Assembly: GCF_947623445.1 (NCBI RefSeq)
Contig: NC_135243.1
Span: forward strand, 20,220,479-20,284,478
Direction: 5' to 3'
Source of the DNA: Clavelina lepadiformis
Taxonomy: Eukaryota; Chordata; Ascidiacea; Aplousobranchia; Clavelinidae
Length of the DNA: 64,000 nt
Shown here: piece by piece, positions 46,895 through 59,400 of the stretch
Layout of the letters: each line of letters starts with the position of its first letter
How positions within the stretch are numbered: the stretch's first letter is position 1
Program-made: the position numbers and the translations under genes
Notes under the pieces: generated by a model
The model's database searches: none
What the model saw: only the letters and a program-made list of their open reading frames with translations
What the model was told of the DNA's origin: nothing

Positions 46895-49800
46895 GTTAAT
46901 GCTTTTTTTGAGCTGTTTCTGGTTTCTGAGTCAAACATTGATGTGTCACAACTAACAAATATGAAAACTGCCGCAGACCTTTGTGTCTTTTTCATAGCAG
47001 CTATATAGATTAAACAAAGTAGCAAGGATTAGGTTAGAAATAAGAAACTAAATTCTTTCTCCTGGCAGATTACAAAGTTAATCTTTTAAATTTCTCAACT
47101 TTTGATTTTACAATAATGTTTCTGCTTGGTGACTTCCGGTTTTAAACTTCCTGTATACACGCAATTAAACATGGCTTGGCGACATAACACGTAATTAGAA
47201 CTGACAACGAGTTTGGTTTAGTGGGTGTTTGTGACCAGCAAAAGGGTCTTAAAATATATTTACGTCATGCTGCAAAATTGTGTGGGTTTAACATAATGCC
47301 CTCAATGACGTTTTACCACCCTATTAGAAAAGATGTCACCTTTGTGACAACTTATTGGCTGTGTATGATATGATGGCTGTGTTTACGCATATACGTCTTT
47401 TTCATATACAGTCGAATCCGCTTAATTCGGACACCGGATAACCCGGACAACCGCTTTATTCGGCCAAAATGCTCGGGAACGGAACAAAAGTAAAAATTGA
47501 ACGTAAAAAACTCCTGTTAATTCGGACAATTCTCCGCTTAATTCGGACACAGGTTCGCAATTCCATCGTTAGGTTATGATACAATAAACAATACTTCGTT
47601 CGTTTTAAGACAAGATTCAATTGCATTATGAGTGATTATGGTGAAACAATGACGATTCATGCAGTAACAATCGAGAATGAACTCATATAAGGCCGTGCCA
47701 GCTTCATAGTCGCTTTTACTTCGGTACAATTGCGTCCATCTTGTAGGACAAAATTGTACAGAAAAGTTTAGCACAAAAAGTGAAATTGCTCACTAAAGTA
47801 AACGAAGACGTTTTATGCGATCAGTGCCAGTTACTGCAGTATAGCGCAGCTGCAATTCATTTATTACGCAACAGTACAGTATTTTAAATGCATTTTTTGC
47901 CTTTACGCATGACCATGAAACGAACAATTGATTTTCTGCTTAATTCGGACAAAGCCGTTTCTCCGCTTAATTCGGCCAGAAGTGAGCGGAACCAAAGTGT
48001 CCGAATTAAGCGGATTCGACTGTACTTTGCAATCATTAGTACAAAAGGGAAACAATAAGATAAAAAAAACAAGAGCTCTTTAGCAAGCTTTTACAACCCA
48101 ATTGGACCATTGGCTAACGTAAACCTTATGCGGTGTAATGTTAGTTTATTAGAACCATAACGTTAGAACATTTTCAACTTTTTGAATTTATAACGAATAC
48201 GCACCGAAACTAGTCAAAGCAAAACAATACTAGAATAAAAAGCGCAAATATTCCTATAAGAAATGAAGTTTTAAATGTAAGATAAACAAAGTTTATGCTG
48301 AAATTTCAATTGCAGTAATGAAGGTACGAAGGTTATATTGAAAGAGAAGAGCTTCGAACATTTGATGTTTGTTGTAATGTGTGACAAAGTTTACTGCAGC
48401 TTGAAAATGTCATACTTAGAAGCAGAGGCCAGATTAATAAATCGCGCCTCTCGAAATAGTTTATTTTTAATTCGTAATTTACACTGTTTTAAAAAAATTT
48501 GAAAGCACTAATTTCACTATTATATTGTAATTGTAATGTAATGTTTATTTTTCGCCATTAACTGTGCGAAGCAAAAGTTACGATGATAACCGTTGTAGTT
48601 AGAGCACAGTAAAACACATGCTCACGAACAGTTAACGAACAGGAAAAAGTGGCAAAGCCCAAGGGCTTAAAACATGCAAGATAGCAATCATACAATTTTG
48701 CTATGAGATGGTAGGTTCGCATGGCCACCAAGCCTACAAAATAATTCCCAAGTTTAACTAATTTAAGGCCAAAATAACACAAACAACGGAACAACTACAC
48801 TGTTGGAAGATGTAGAAGACATGTTCCCTTGCTTTAAAAACACATATATTAATAACCGAAATAAATATATAAAGTGACCTGATTAGATTAAAATGACAAT
48901 GAATATCTTAAGTGCACAACAAATGGATGTTTAAAGAAAACCGCACAAAAGAAACTCCATTCTAGGGACCGGAATCCCATTTCTGTGGTCATTGTCTTCT
49001 TGTAAATGAGTATTTTCAAAATTGTTTCAAAGTAGTGCCCAAAATTTATAAAAGCTTGCATAAAGAAATTTGCAACATCAAGTGAAACTTTTTTCAGCTG
49101 GTATTCACTTGCGCGGGCTTTTCAAAGCGCAGATCCTGTGGAAACTGCCACATCTGCCATTATGTTAATCCGACAGCATAGTATGTTAGTATCGGTTACG
49201 TATTTTTGGTATTTTGAATATTAATTAGTACTATAGTAGGCCTAGTTCTGAAATAATTCAAAATGAGTCCAGGTTGTGAGCTCATCACACAAAGGAAATA
49301 GTTATTGGCCAGTTTTGGCTTCGCTCTTCAGCCTGGACTTTACAATGTTTTACAATGACTTCAGGTAAGTTGTTTGATTTCCTATTATAAAGTTTGAAGA
49401 AACTCAACCCTAGCATTAGAGCACAGGTAAACTGGACTGGACCGTAAACTGAACAATCTTAATATAACATGACGTCAAGATCGATCAATTTGGCTTGTTG
49501 TGGCGGAGTAATGACGAAATATATCTCTAACAAATATCAATATTTTTATAGCCAATTAAATACATCAGCACAAAAGAATGAAACAAGCTAATATATATAG
49601 TTTGCGTGGTAAGACTAAATTCGCCTACTTCCTACCAAACAAGGAAGTACGACATTGTTAAAACTGCAGTATTTCTGTATTGTTCAATTAAGATACTTTG
49701 CAACTTTAGCGGCAGGGCAGTGTAAATAGATAACGTAAAAGAAATCAGTCCAAGCAATTTTTTATGTGTAAAATTACTACAAAATGCCGTCAAGTAGACA

Positions 49801-50390
49801 CAGAAGTTTAGTAATTCCGATTGCTAATGAGATAATTTTTAGATGTTTTGCATCTTATCAGGTGCTTTAGTAAAGTCATCTTCGAAAAGTTCTACGTTTT
49901 AACAAAATAAGGTGAAATACGAAAAAACGGGTAACTATATAGGCTACTCTCGTTTGTTAAAGTGTTGTCTTAAGTTCCCATTACAACTTCGAACAACCTG
50001 GTTGGCAACAGCTCTGACGATATTGCTGACAGTCAAACGTTGCATGTATAGGCGGTGGTTATTGTACCAAATAAGCAGACAAGGTATCTATTATAATAAA
50101 AAATCATGCTTATTTTCGATGATTGTGGTTTGGACAAAGTAAAATGCTTATTTAATGTATGAAGGACATTTTAACAAGCTTAAGTATGAGTAATTAAAAT
50201 CACGTCCAAAAACAGTTTTATGACTTTGTGACGTTTTTGAAATATACTTAGCCTTGGCTTGAAGTAAGCGACAGCAAAACGTAACCCTACAATCAATTGT
50301 TTCCATTGCCATTACGCTTGCATGTATATATTTTGCAGACTAAAAGTAAATAAAGAGCTTCTAATAAAATTTGTTTCTTATCAAACAATA
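46895..50390. other. Non-coding stretch between the transposon and the FReD gene
   Basis: Holds a pogo/Tigger-type MITE (47409-48022) and a CRE octamer (49470-49477). No coding exon recognised. Confidence 0.55.
47409..48022. mobile_element. pogo/Tigger-type MITE, 614 bp
   Basis: The ends are inverted copies of CAGTCGAATCCGCTTAATTC extending to GGACA, flanked by TA (47407-47408 and 48023-48024), as in the Tc1/mariner-pogo group. The motif CGCTTAATTCGG recurs inside near both ends (for example about 47530 and 47960), giving subterminal repeats. No transposase frame. Confidence 0.85.
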
Positions 50391-53300
50391 ATGGTTGAAC
50401 TTGGACAAATGGCGCAGATATCTAATGATACCGGTAAGGTAAATTCTTGTTGAAAGAAATAGAATTTTGCAGTATTATGGAATTATATTTTGTCTTAGTT
50501 CTTGTTCGTTCGCATCCACTCACAAAAACCTTTACTCCAGCGGTTCTTAACCGTTTTAGAACTGCGTCTCCCTTGAGCGATGGTTCTCCCGTTCAAGCCC
50601 CCCTACACTTATAGATAAATGCAAACAGCGATGTTGCAATTACATTTTATGTATTGATCACGAATCGGTGAGACACTTGACACTGTTTCTTAGCAACTAG
50701 CTCTTTAATACGTGGTTTAATCCCAAGCAGCGCGCACCGCAAGTCTCCTTCAACTTCCAGCTTGTTTCTGTACTTGGTCTTAATGAAGAATAAATATATT
50801 GCAAGGCACATTAGGGCTCGTGCCCCCTTGAAAATTTACGTACGTACCTCTGGGGAGGCGTGCCCCCTGGTTAAGAACCCTGCTTGTAATGCATTTTGGT
50901 AAAAACAGAGTTAATGTTGCAACAAATTAAGCGAAAAATTCAAGCTGTTGCAAAATTCTTAAAACTCTTTTGCGAAACGTCTTTTTCTTACTTTCATCCA
51001 AAACCTCTTAGACATCTTTTACAAAACACGATCAATGTAGGATTAAAATTAAAAAAAGTTGCAATGAATTTTGTAGCAATTGGTGAGTGATGGTAGCAAA
51101 AGTTTAAAAAATGAAAACTAGCACAAATGAAAAACCAGCAATAGAACTACGGAGTTGATATAAAGTATCAAAACATAACGTATATCATATATTACAATAT
51201 AGTGAACTGAAATAACCTGATTTATATTTGTCTATAATTTCTTTTAGCGCAAAGCATGGGAGTAAAAGAAAACATCTACGAAAGTATGCCTGTGGAACAA
51301 ATTAAGAAGAGTGCTAATTCAAGAAAAAGCAAAAGTACGAATATAAGGATATTTCAAACTATTTTATACTTATGATGTCTATGTACAGTAGATAAGATGT
51401 TGGGTTAGACTTTTTAGGCTCGCTGTTGGAAACGTTGACATTTTTACAACGACTATGATTTTTCCATTTCTTATAGGTAGATTCTACGATTGGATATTGC
51501 TATTTATTGCCGTTTGGTCTTCTGTTGCATTGGGTGTTGCTATTGTTAGTTTACGGATTACTACTTTGGGTCAAAACAAGGTAATAAGTTAAGAAAATTA
51601 ACAATTAGTTTTTGCCATGATTTGTTATGATCGCGTATATAAGATGTTCAAAGTCATGAGACTTGTTACACCTTTTTTGTAACTCGTAAAGGAAAGTCTT
51701 GATATAGCATTTGAGAAAGCCTCACCGACAGGAAGTGACTTAACAAACGAAGAAAAAGGTATTATGACCCAATTACTATTAGGCCTATACATTTAATTAT
51801 TATAGATGATGAAGAAAAGATAGTCATTAATGGCTTAGTAATTACATATGAAGTATATACTGATCTTTATTCTATAGACCTACTTGTTGCTATTATTGAT
51901 TTAAGTAGTTTTTCTATTTTTTTACGATTCTAAATCCATTAATATTGCTTTTATAAGTTTTTGAACTATTTCTTTGTATTCACGATTTACGCAGAGATAT
52001 AACAAAACTGTTGTTTTGTATTAATAGATAATTTGGACCTAAGTCTTCGTGAAAGCAATATTTCTGGTATAGCCTCAGCAACCGCTATATAGTAAACTAG
52101 TTTACTAGTGCAATATAATACAACGTACAACTTCCATTAAACGCATACTGATACCCAATGACTTCTTTTTGCAAAATATAACTGAATATTTTCAAAATAG
52201 TGATAAATATGAAGACAAAATAGACAGCGTTTTACCCGTTTTACCGTTTAAGGTGGTTACCCCCGTTTTAACAAAACCTCTGAAACATACATGATGCGGA
52301 AATCAAAAGCATCTAATATTTTTATAATTGACAACATCCGTCACGAGAAATGTTTACCTTTGTTGTTATAGATCGTTTGGAAAAACGACTGGAAGAAGCT
52401 TTGCGCAACATTACAGGTAACTATATATAGTGCACGTAAGAGATCATAGCATCAACGTTGTAAGTAAGTCGTCCACTAGCGGTACCTAAACATTTTGTTT
52501 AACGGTACCGGTTGGGTCTTTTGATATGTTCACGTGTACCCATAACCAATACGATTTTATTAATTATTTCAAAAAATTGTTTATTATTATATTATTGTAT
52601 TATATTTATTATTTATTATATTATTTTTTATTATTATTTCAAATACCGATTTCTTGGTTAATTCAAAAAAGATTTTTTTTAACTGTGAAGCAATTTTTGT
52701 AAAAAATGTTTGTAAAACAATCTCTGATTTAAACCAAGCTGGTAACAATAATTCAGGCGATAGGTATGTGTAAATGTAAGGTTAATATGCCTGAAGATGT
52801 TTCGAAAACGTTTTAGATAACGCCACATTTTACAACTCGTCACCTTTTTATTCTTTTAAAAAATTTATGGCAAATACAAAATTTTAAAAAGTATTTTCAA
52901 ACCAATTTTACAGTGAGACTGTCCAACTTGGAACAACAACAGAGTGAACCTGTTCAAAATATTTCAGGTAATACATCATGAAATTAATTAGTACATGGCG
53001 TGTAAAATGTATTACAGTGGCGGACAAACTTAGAATCCTTCTTTTAATAAAGTTTGATATTAATGCTATTATGTGATGCAAATAGGCTGGTTATCTAAAA
53101 TGCGTTTAAGTGAAAGCTTAACGAAACTAAATCGTTTTTATTTAGAAAATTTGACTGCAGTATACGAAAACTTGAACCAAGCTGTACGAAGCTATTCAGG
53201 TTGTGCAACTTCAAATAAATATAATGTACAAATGTAAATGTTTTTACTATACTGTAAATCGTTTCTTTCATACAACCACATTATTGAAAGTCTATTAACT

Positions 53301-54561
53301 TATAAACCTATATATGACTTTCTTTGAATCTTGCCTCCCTCGTTGTGCATTATAGATAAATTGGACGAATTGAGAGAAGCTGTAGAAGATAATACAGGTA
53401 GTAAATATACTCAAATTATGTATATAAGTGCGATTTTGAGTTATTGTTGTAGCGTGCAGTTATACAGTGCAACACACTTTTGTCAAAAAAAGAAGATTAT
53501 TGGCCTACTTTTAGGAAAACTCGCAACGTTAAAGACCTTTCATAGACCCAACTGCAAAGCTATTCTGGAAGACGGAAATACTGCAAGCGGAATTTACACA
53601 ATAAATGTCGGTGGTAAAGTCACAAAAGTTTTTTGTGACATGGAGACAGACGGTGGTGGATGGATTGTGAGTAATACGCTTAAAAGATTGTTTTCACAAG
53701 GAAGATTTATGTTCTGTTCATTCATACAATCCTATACTGTATTGTCGATAAGGTTTTTCAAAGACGTTTTGACGGAAGTATGGATTTCTTTCGAGATTGG
53801 GATTTTTACCAGCAGGGATTTGGAAATGTAAACGGAGAGTTTTGGCTTGGTATGTACGAATTTTACAAATGTTCTACAAATGAGAATAAAAATATTTTTC
53901 TTTGAAAAAGATTGCGCCAGAACCTTATTTTTTATTTCATTGAATGACGGTAAGTTCTAATATCCAGTAAGCGGTTTCATCAAGGTTTGGAGTTACTCCA
54001 TCAACTCACAACCAGTGCAGACTACAAACTGCGCGTGGACTTGGAAGATGTTGAACATAATCAAGCTTACGCCGAATACAGGTAAAAACTATATCAGATC
54101 ATTTTATAATAAATACCATTGACGTGTCTTTCGTCGCAAGATGTCTCTTATTTTTTAAATTTACAGAACATTTTCTGTTGGCCCAAAATCATCTAGCTAC
54201 CAATTAACTATTGGGGGATATTCTGGAAGTGCAGGTTTGATACGAAATTTTGCAGATTATTTTTGTAATTTTAATCGTCATTTTTGTAATAGCCTACCAT
54301 TAATATTTTACAGGCGACTCAATGAAGGTGCACAACGGCCAACAATTCAGCACCTATGATCAAGATCATGATTCTTCTAGTGGCTTAAATTGTGCCGAAC
54401 TTGGTCACGGTGCCTGGTGGTATAATGAATGCCATAATAGCAACTTAAATGGAAATTATTTCACATCTGGAAATTCAAACATAAAAGGAGTGTTTTGGTA
54501 TCATTGGAAAAATGACTGGGAATCAATGAAAGAAACAAATATGAAGATCAGGCCACTTTAA
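50391..54561 (+). CDS. Type II membrane protein with fibrinogen C-terminal domain (FIBCD1/ficolin-like)
   Basis: Thirteen exons in phase: 50391-50433, 51248-51334, 51477-51580, 51692-51758, 52372-52416, 52914-52967, 53146-53199, 53356-53397, 53515-53666, 53753-53849, 53985-54081, 54167-54234 and 54314-54561; 386 codons, 385 residues. Order: cytosolic tail (1-45) with ENIYESM (Tyr25, Met28), one membrane segment (about 50-69), a coiled-coil stalk (70-165) and a fibrinogen-related domain (about 177-385). The domain shows [44 protein letters not shown], the calcium-loop [23 protein letters not shown] and NSNLNG, as in ficolins. FIBCD1 is a type II receptor of this layout that binds acetylated glycans; that role is inference. 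Four stalk exons (42-54 bp, phase 1-1) look like duplicates. The first exon is chosen on phase and the next exon's reading frame; starting at the ATG at 51256 is the alternative. Confidence 0.9.
50538..50882. mobile_element. hAT-type MITE in intron 1 of the FReD gene
   Basis: 345 bp, ends CAGCGGTTCTTAACC and its inverse GGTTAAGAACCCTG. The flanks CTTTACTC and CTTGTAAT share only part of an 8-bp duplication, so the insertion is old. No coding capacity. Confidence 0.7.
52559..52645. repeat. (TTA)n-like low-complexity tract
   Basis: TTATTATTA-rich simple sequence in an intron of the FReD gene. Confidence 0.85.
52691..52756 (+). pseudogene. Possible decayed or alternative stalk exon of the FReD gene
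   Basis: After GTGAAG there are 66 bases open in phase 1-1, reading ...[12 protein letters not shown] and ending TTCAG before GC. The tail matches the true stalk exon at 53146 ([12 protein letters not shown], ending TTCAG before GT). The donor is GC with a poor following context, so it is likely an exon copy that lost its splice site, or a rarely used exon. Confidence 0.4.
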
Positions 54562-57500
54562 ATTGGTTCATTGTTTTGGAAAAAGACCTTTTTCGAACGC
54601 TTTAAAAACACATTTTACTTTGCTGCCAGCTTTTATCGTAACTTTCTTTGGCTTTGAATTGCTAAGTCAATATTCTGTTGATGTGTTAGAAAATAATGTC
54701 ACACGTGGGCTCGTGACTCGTGCTAATCTGGAGTTAATTTTAGCTATGACCTTGTTTTTCTGATATACTTCAAAGTTTGTATATGTAAATGAGTCAAAGG
54801 ACTATAACAGTGTTCCGGTGTCCGTCGCAAAATATCAGTTTTCTTTTTCTTTGACTTTAAGCCAGCTATCTATCTGACTCTACCAAATCAAGAGTCTGCC
54901 AAGTCATTTTAGGTCATACTCGCATCAAAAGACATGTAAAGTTTTTTCAAAATGTTATTGCTAAGCAATAATTGAACCTTGAAGTTGGTAACTTCGCAGA
55001 CGGCTTTAAAAATGAATTTGGAATTAAATTAAACATTTTTTTTTACATGTTTTAAACTTACATGGCATTATCACTTTTTAAAAACAACTCAACATATCCT
55101 TGCATGTGATGATTATATATTTGACCTAATGCCCAATGTTACTTTATTGCGTTTAGTTAATTTGATAAGACTTGAACCTTATAACAACAATTCCTGATTT
55201 ATAACAACACAACACTGTATATACAACAGCTTGTTAAAAGCCTTGAATCCTTTGTCAAGTTTACATAAGTCTTCTTATTATTGCAAATAGCTTTTGTACA
55301 GAATAGTGACTATGTTATTGTTTAATCTTAACCGCTTTTTGTGTGTTTGAAACATTTTGTTTTTGCTTATTTGCTAAATTAAAGATTAAAACGGCATATC
55401 CATCGATATACCTTGTCCTTCACGAGAAGTGGTACCTGTCGTCGAAATAAGGTTTTTAGGTAAAAAATCAATTCTAGGTGTTATTCACTAACGTAACACA
55501 CCGCTTCAATAATCTCGCTGGCAATATAGTCACATAAACAAGTTAGCTTTAGTTTGTAGTTGATTACAAATTGACTGGTATAGGCAGTATAGGCTTACGG
55601 AAAATGTATCTAGTAATTTGTTTGATGTAACTTATGTATTTCGTTTTTTTCCTCTTTTGTTCTACTTTCTCCAGCAATACTGGGTAGCAGGTCATGTTCT
55701 AGACATGTGTTGCGTGCTATAGGCCTATGCTTACATATCTAAGTTGCCGTATATCCAAGTCCCTCGTCACCAATTTCTTTTCCTTTATCTTCTTTTGCGT
55801 CCGTTTTATGTTCAACAACCTTCTGTTTAAATCCTGTACGGCTCATCTTGCTTATGCAACAAACACGAAATTTTGTTACTTGTTAGGCTCGTTGATTTCA
55901 ATTATCTTATCGTTTTTATGTTGCATATGTATATATGTTTATTGTTTAACGTTTTTTCTGTATTCACGTGCTTAAGATTTTTATCTATCTTCATGTATTG
56001 TTTTGTGTTGCACAAACTCAGCACACCCTGTAGCACATGCTTTGATAAGTTCACCTGTTTTGTTTTTGGCCGTACAGTATAATCATTAATTACAGTAGGA
56101 ATTTGGCACCGTTTTTGACATCTTACTTTAGTTACGCACGCATTTTTGCCGAGACTACCGCACGTATTTTCATTAATCACCTCATTCATGTCGCATTCTT
56201 TTATTGAGTATTTGTCTGTTTTTTGCTATTTAAATATGCCCGTCAGGGCGCTTCGAAATCTGCAATTATTTGATTTATGTTCGGCAGTTTTCTTCCAGGA
56301 TTGCTGGTAATACAACTTGGAATTTACTTTGGGCTATGTTTGGTTTCTGTGCTGACAGAGAAAAATACGCAACCTTACCTGGTGGAGTCAGCTAAACAGC
56401 CACCTACGGTTACATTTCTGTTGTTGTTCATCTACATTATGTAACTTATTAGATTTTCTGGATGGCTCATCTTGCTTATGTTTCAAACACGTGTTTTTGT
56501 TACTCGTTCTGCTCGTCGATTTCAATTATCTTATGAGTTTCTATTTTAACAAATATGTAAATACGTTTGTTGTTTGTGGTCTTTCTGTCGTCACGTGCTT
56601 TTGATTTTATGTTTTGTTTATTTTGTTTTTATGTTTGTGCATTGTTTTGCGTTGCAAGACCTTAGCACTCCTTGTAGCACATCATTTACTACGACCGGTT
56701 TTTCTGTCTTTGACCGCATCGTGTGCTCGGTAATTACAACAGAAATTCCGCACCGTTTTGCTTACGTCTTTAATTTTGTTACGCACGTTCCCTTAACCTA
56801 ACGTGTGCGACAGCAATCCATTTGGTTGGATGGCCAGGTTCTTCAGATAGTCGTGAAGTTGTTTGGATCATACATTATATTGTGAGTTTTGATAAGAAGT
56901 CAATGCATGCTTTTATGTGTACAGTTTTTAAATATATGTTTCAACCAAAACTATGAGTGACGTTGGTATGACGGTTTGCCATTGGCGAAGCTGTAGTTCC
57001 TGACCTAAATATCTGCGTTTTATGTAACACTTATCATTATTTATGCATTTTATATGCTCCTCACTACTATTTCGTGATAGATAGCAACAATCCTGTTGAC
57101 CGCTAGATAGCAACAAGGCATCAGTCCATGTTTCAGAAAGAAGGTACCTTGTTTTTTTGCGCGTTTCGTTTCTGATAATATGCTTTATGGCAACGGTCTT
57201 TGTTTAGATATGGGGTACCCTGACGTTGTTGGGCGACGCCTCTCTGCAACTAATTATGCCTATGCTTCTGTAAACGTACTTTATCCTAAAACAGATTCAA
57301 GTTAGCCTGAGTTGTAGACTAGGAAATGCTTGACAATAATATCTAGGCTGTAATGTCTATCTTACGCTATAGTGCCAGCATATACTGTAGGTAAGACTTT
57401 GTGTGAAATGTGGTAATTGTTCAGACCAAGTGAAGTATCACTGCTTAATAAGATACCGCATTACAAGTTAACAGTTCAATGCTGTTTGAAATATGTTGTT

Positions 57501-59400
57501 CCTCGCAAATCGCTTGATATCACTCAACAAAGGCATATAATAGTCAGTAAGTAGGCATCTAGCCGTCTATAATTAGCTTGGTCATTTTTAAGTAAGGCAC
57601 GATCGTTTTAGATGACTTCCTTTCTTCTAGTGGATTAATGATTAATTAATTAACGTTCCAAGCCTACATCGCCTCAGTCGTGTACATTTGTCTGCTGAAC
57701 CAGTTGAGTTTAGATTGGGCATTCTGTGGTTATCGAGACTATAACGTGAAACCGCCCTTTGTTTTCTTAAAGCGATTAATTTATTATCTGCTCTAGCTGT
57801 CAATTATATAAAATTCTCCGTTGCGTTAGGTTGTCAAAAGTACATGGAGAGGTGTTTACTTTTTTTGTTTGCGTGTTAGCGTGCGTGCGTGCGTGTTATT
57901 GAGTAGTACCGTACTAGTTCGTAGAAATAAATGTTTGCTTTAATAAGCCTATGAACTAAGTTGCTGTACTTCCATCTTAATATACTAGTAGTCATAATCT
58001 TGATAACTTTTTCAAGTTGAAGCGGCAACGACTGTTGCATTTTACGCCTAGAAGATTCTCCCAGTGTTTGGACTGTCGTGTTCGTTCGTTTTTAAAATTC
58101 ATTGAAATTTATTCTTTTTTCATGTTGCACAATGTCTCACGTGACAATGTGCTACGTTGCACTTGTGCTGTAATATACTGTGTACTTTTGTGGTGACAGT
58201 AACATCCGGGCACACCAGAAGGCGTCGAGTATGTATAGAAATAGCTATTGAGGCAGTCGAAGCTATCAAGCAATCGTGACATCATAGCGTGAGAAGAACT
58301 TACACGATACTGTGTTAACCAACAACAACAAATACTCTGCTAACGTTTGTTATAGTTCTTGCTTTAATTAAATATCATCTGACTTCGTGCGAATTCGTCA
58401 AGTGTCTATCTATAAAATCAACTTTAGGCTATTGTGTTCAGCATACCGCGCTTTCCGTGTTAGGCCGAAGTCAACTGTATCAATCCAAACAACTCGAAGC
58501 ACAGAGTAGCAATTGTCGCTTGCATTTGCCAATTGAATGAGTACCTGAATAGAGCCGTATCCGGGAATATACAGTTTTGAATGAATTGACGTGGTTGGTA
58601 AATGCATCGACGGAAACAATGCGTTCACACGCCAAAACAGTAAGTGACTATCAAGTGGCTTTCTAGGCTGTACAGTGTACATCAACTAGCCAAGCGTTTA
58701 AATACCTTTTACAGGTATGAATATGTTAGCGCGAGATCTGCATAACCGTCGCCATACAATAACATATTAGCAAGTACGGTATTACAGGTTGCTGGATAAT
58801 CTTAAGCCATGCTTATACAAATAACCGTGGAATCTTTATCAATCCAATGAATTTGACTAACATTGTTTACATCTGGTGAGTTAGTTCGATAGGCTACACA
58901 ACTTTGTTTTGTCATCCACGTTATGACGTATCGCAGTTATATATACATGCATATCGATATAAACTGAGCAGATTAGTTGAAATTAAGGCAATAACTGGCT
59001 ACAGCCGCAACCTGTGAAGCCCTGCAGAAATTGTCGAATGCATTTCTAGCAAAAAGTCAATCTCTGACTTAAACGTTTCTAAGCTTATGTGAGAGTATCA
59101 CCCTTATTTCGAACAATTTATATAATTCAGTGGTTGGCAGTTTGCGAAATGCAATGACTGTTACGAGCTCCGATTCTGTAAAAACACGCTACTGTTATAT
59201 TTTCATGTGATACTTCTTTTGGTTCTTAATCAACTGAAATCTCTATTAGCGTGTAAGTCAAGACTAGTAGGCCTATACGTATTTATCTATTTATTATTTG
59301 TTATAGAAACTGCCTTTAAATAGTCGTGTATATTGTTGATTGTTTGTGGACACTGCATAAGCCTATAGTTCTGACTTCAAACAATTCGCTTTGGAGAAAA
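54562..59400. other. Non-coding stretch between FReD and COMT genes
   Basis: FReD 3' flank, an old tandem duplication (55838-56800), a short GTGC-type microsatellite near 57890, then AT-rich DNA up to the COMT promoter. Frames of 60-95 codons over the duplication have no family features. TTATAG at about 59301-59306 could be a splice acceptor for a COMT 5' UTR exon. Confidence 0.55.
55838..56800. repeat. Old tandem duplication, unit about 330-350 bp
   Basis: 55838-56165 and 56460-56800 share many words in the same order: GGCTCATCTTGCTTATG, GATTTCAATTATCTTAT, TCACGTGCTT, TGTAGCACAT, TTAATTACA or GTAATTACA, GCACCGTTTT and GTTACGCACG. Identity is about 70 percent by eye. Both copies lie 1.3-2.2 kb beyond the FReD stop. 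Nature unknown. Confidence 0.7.

Noticed and set aside
49356-49368. Alternative first exon of the FReD gene (ATGACTTCAG before GTAAGT)
   Set aside because: Phase is compatible, but the exon at 50391 is longer, nearer and gives a more protein-like start; kept only as a possible alternative.
55727-56801. Several 60-95-codon frames
   Set aside because: They fall in the diverged tandem duplication and are not conserved between its two copies.
59326-59400. N-terminal extension of COMT
   Set aside because: It begins with GTG, not ATG; the first in-frame ATG at 59401 gives exactly the soluble COMT length.
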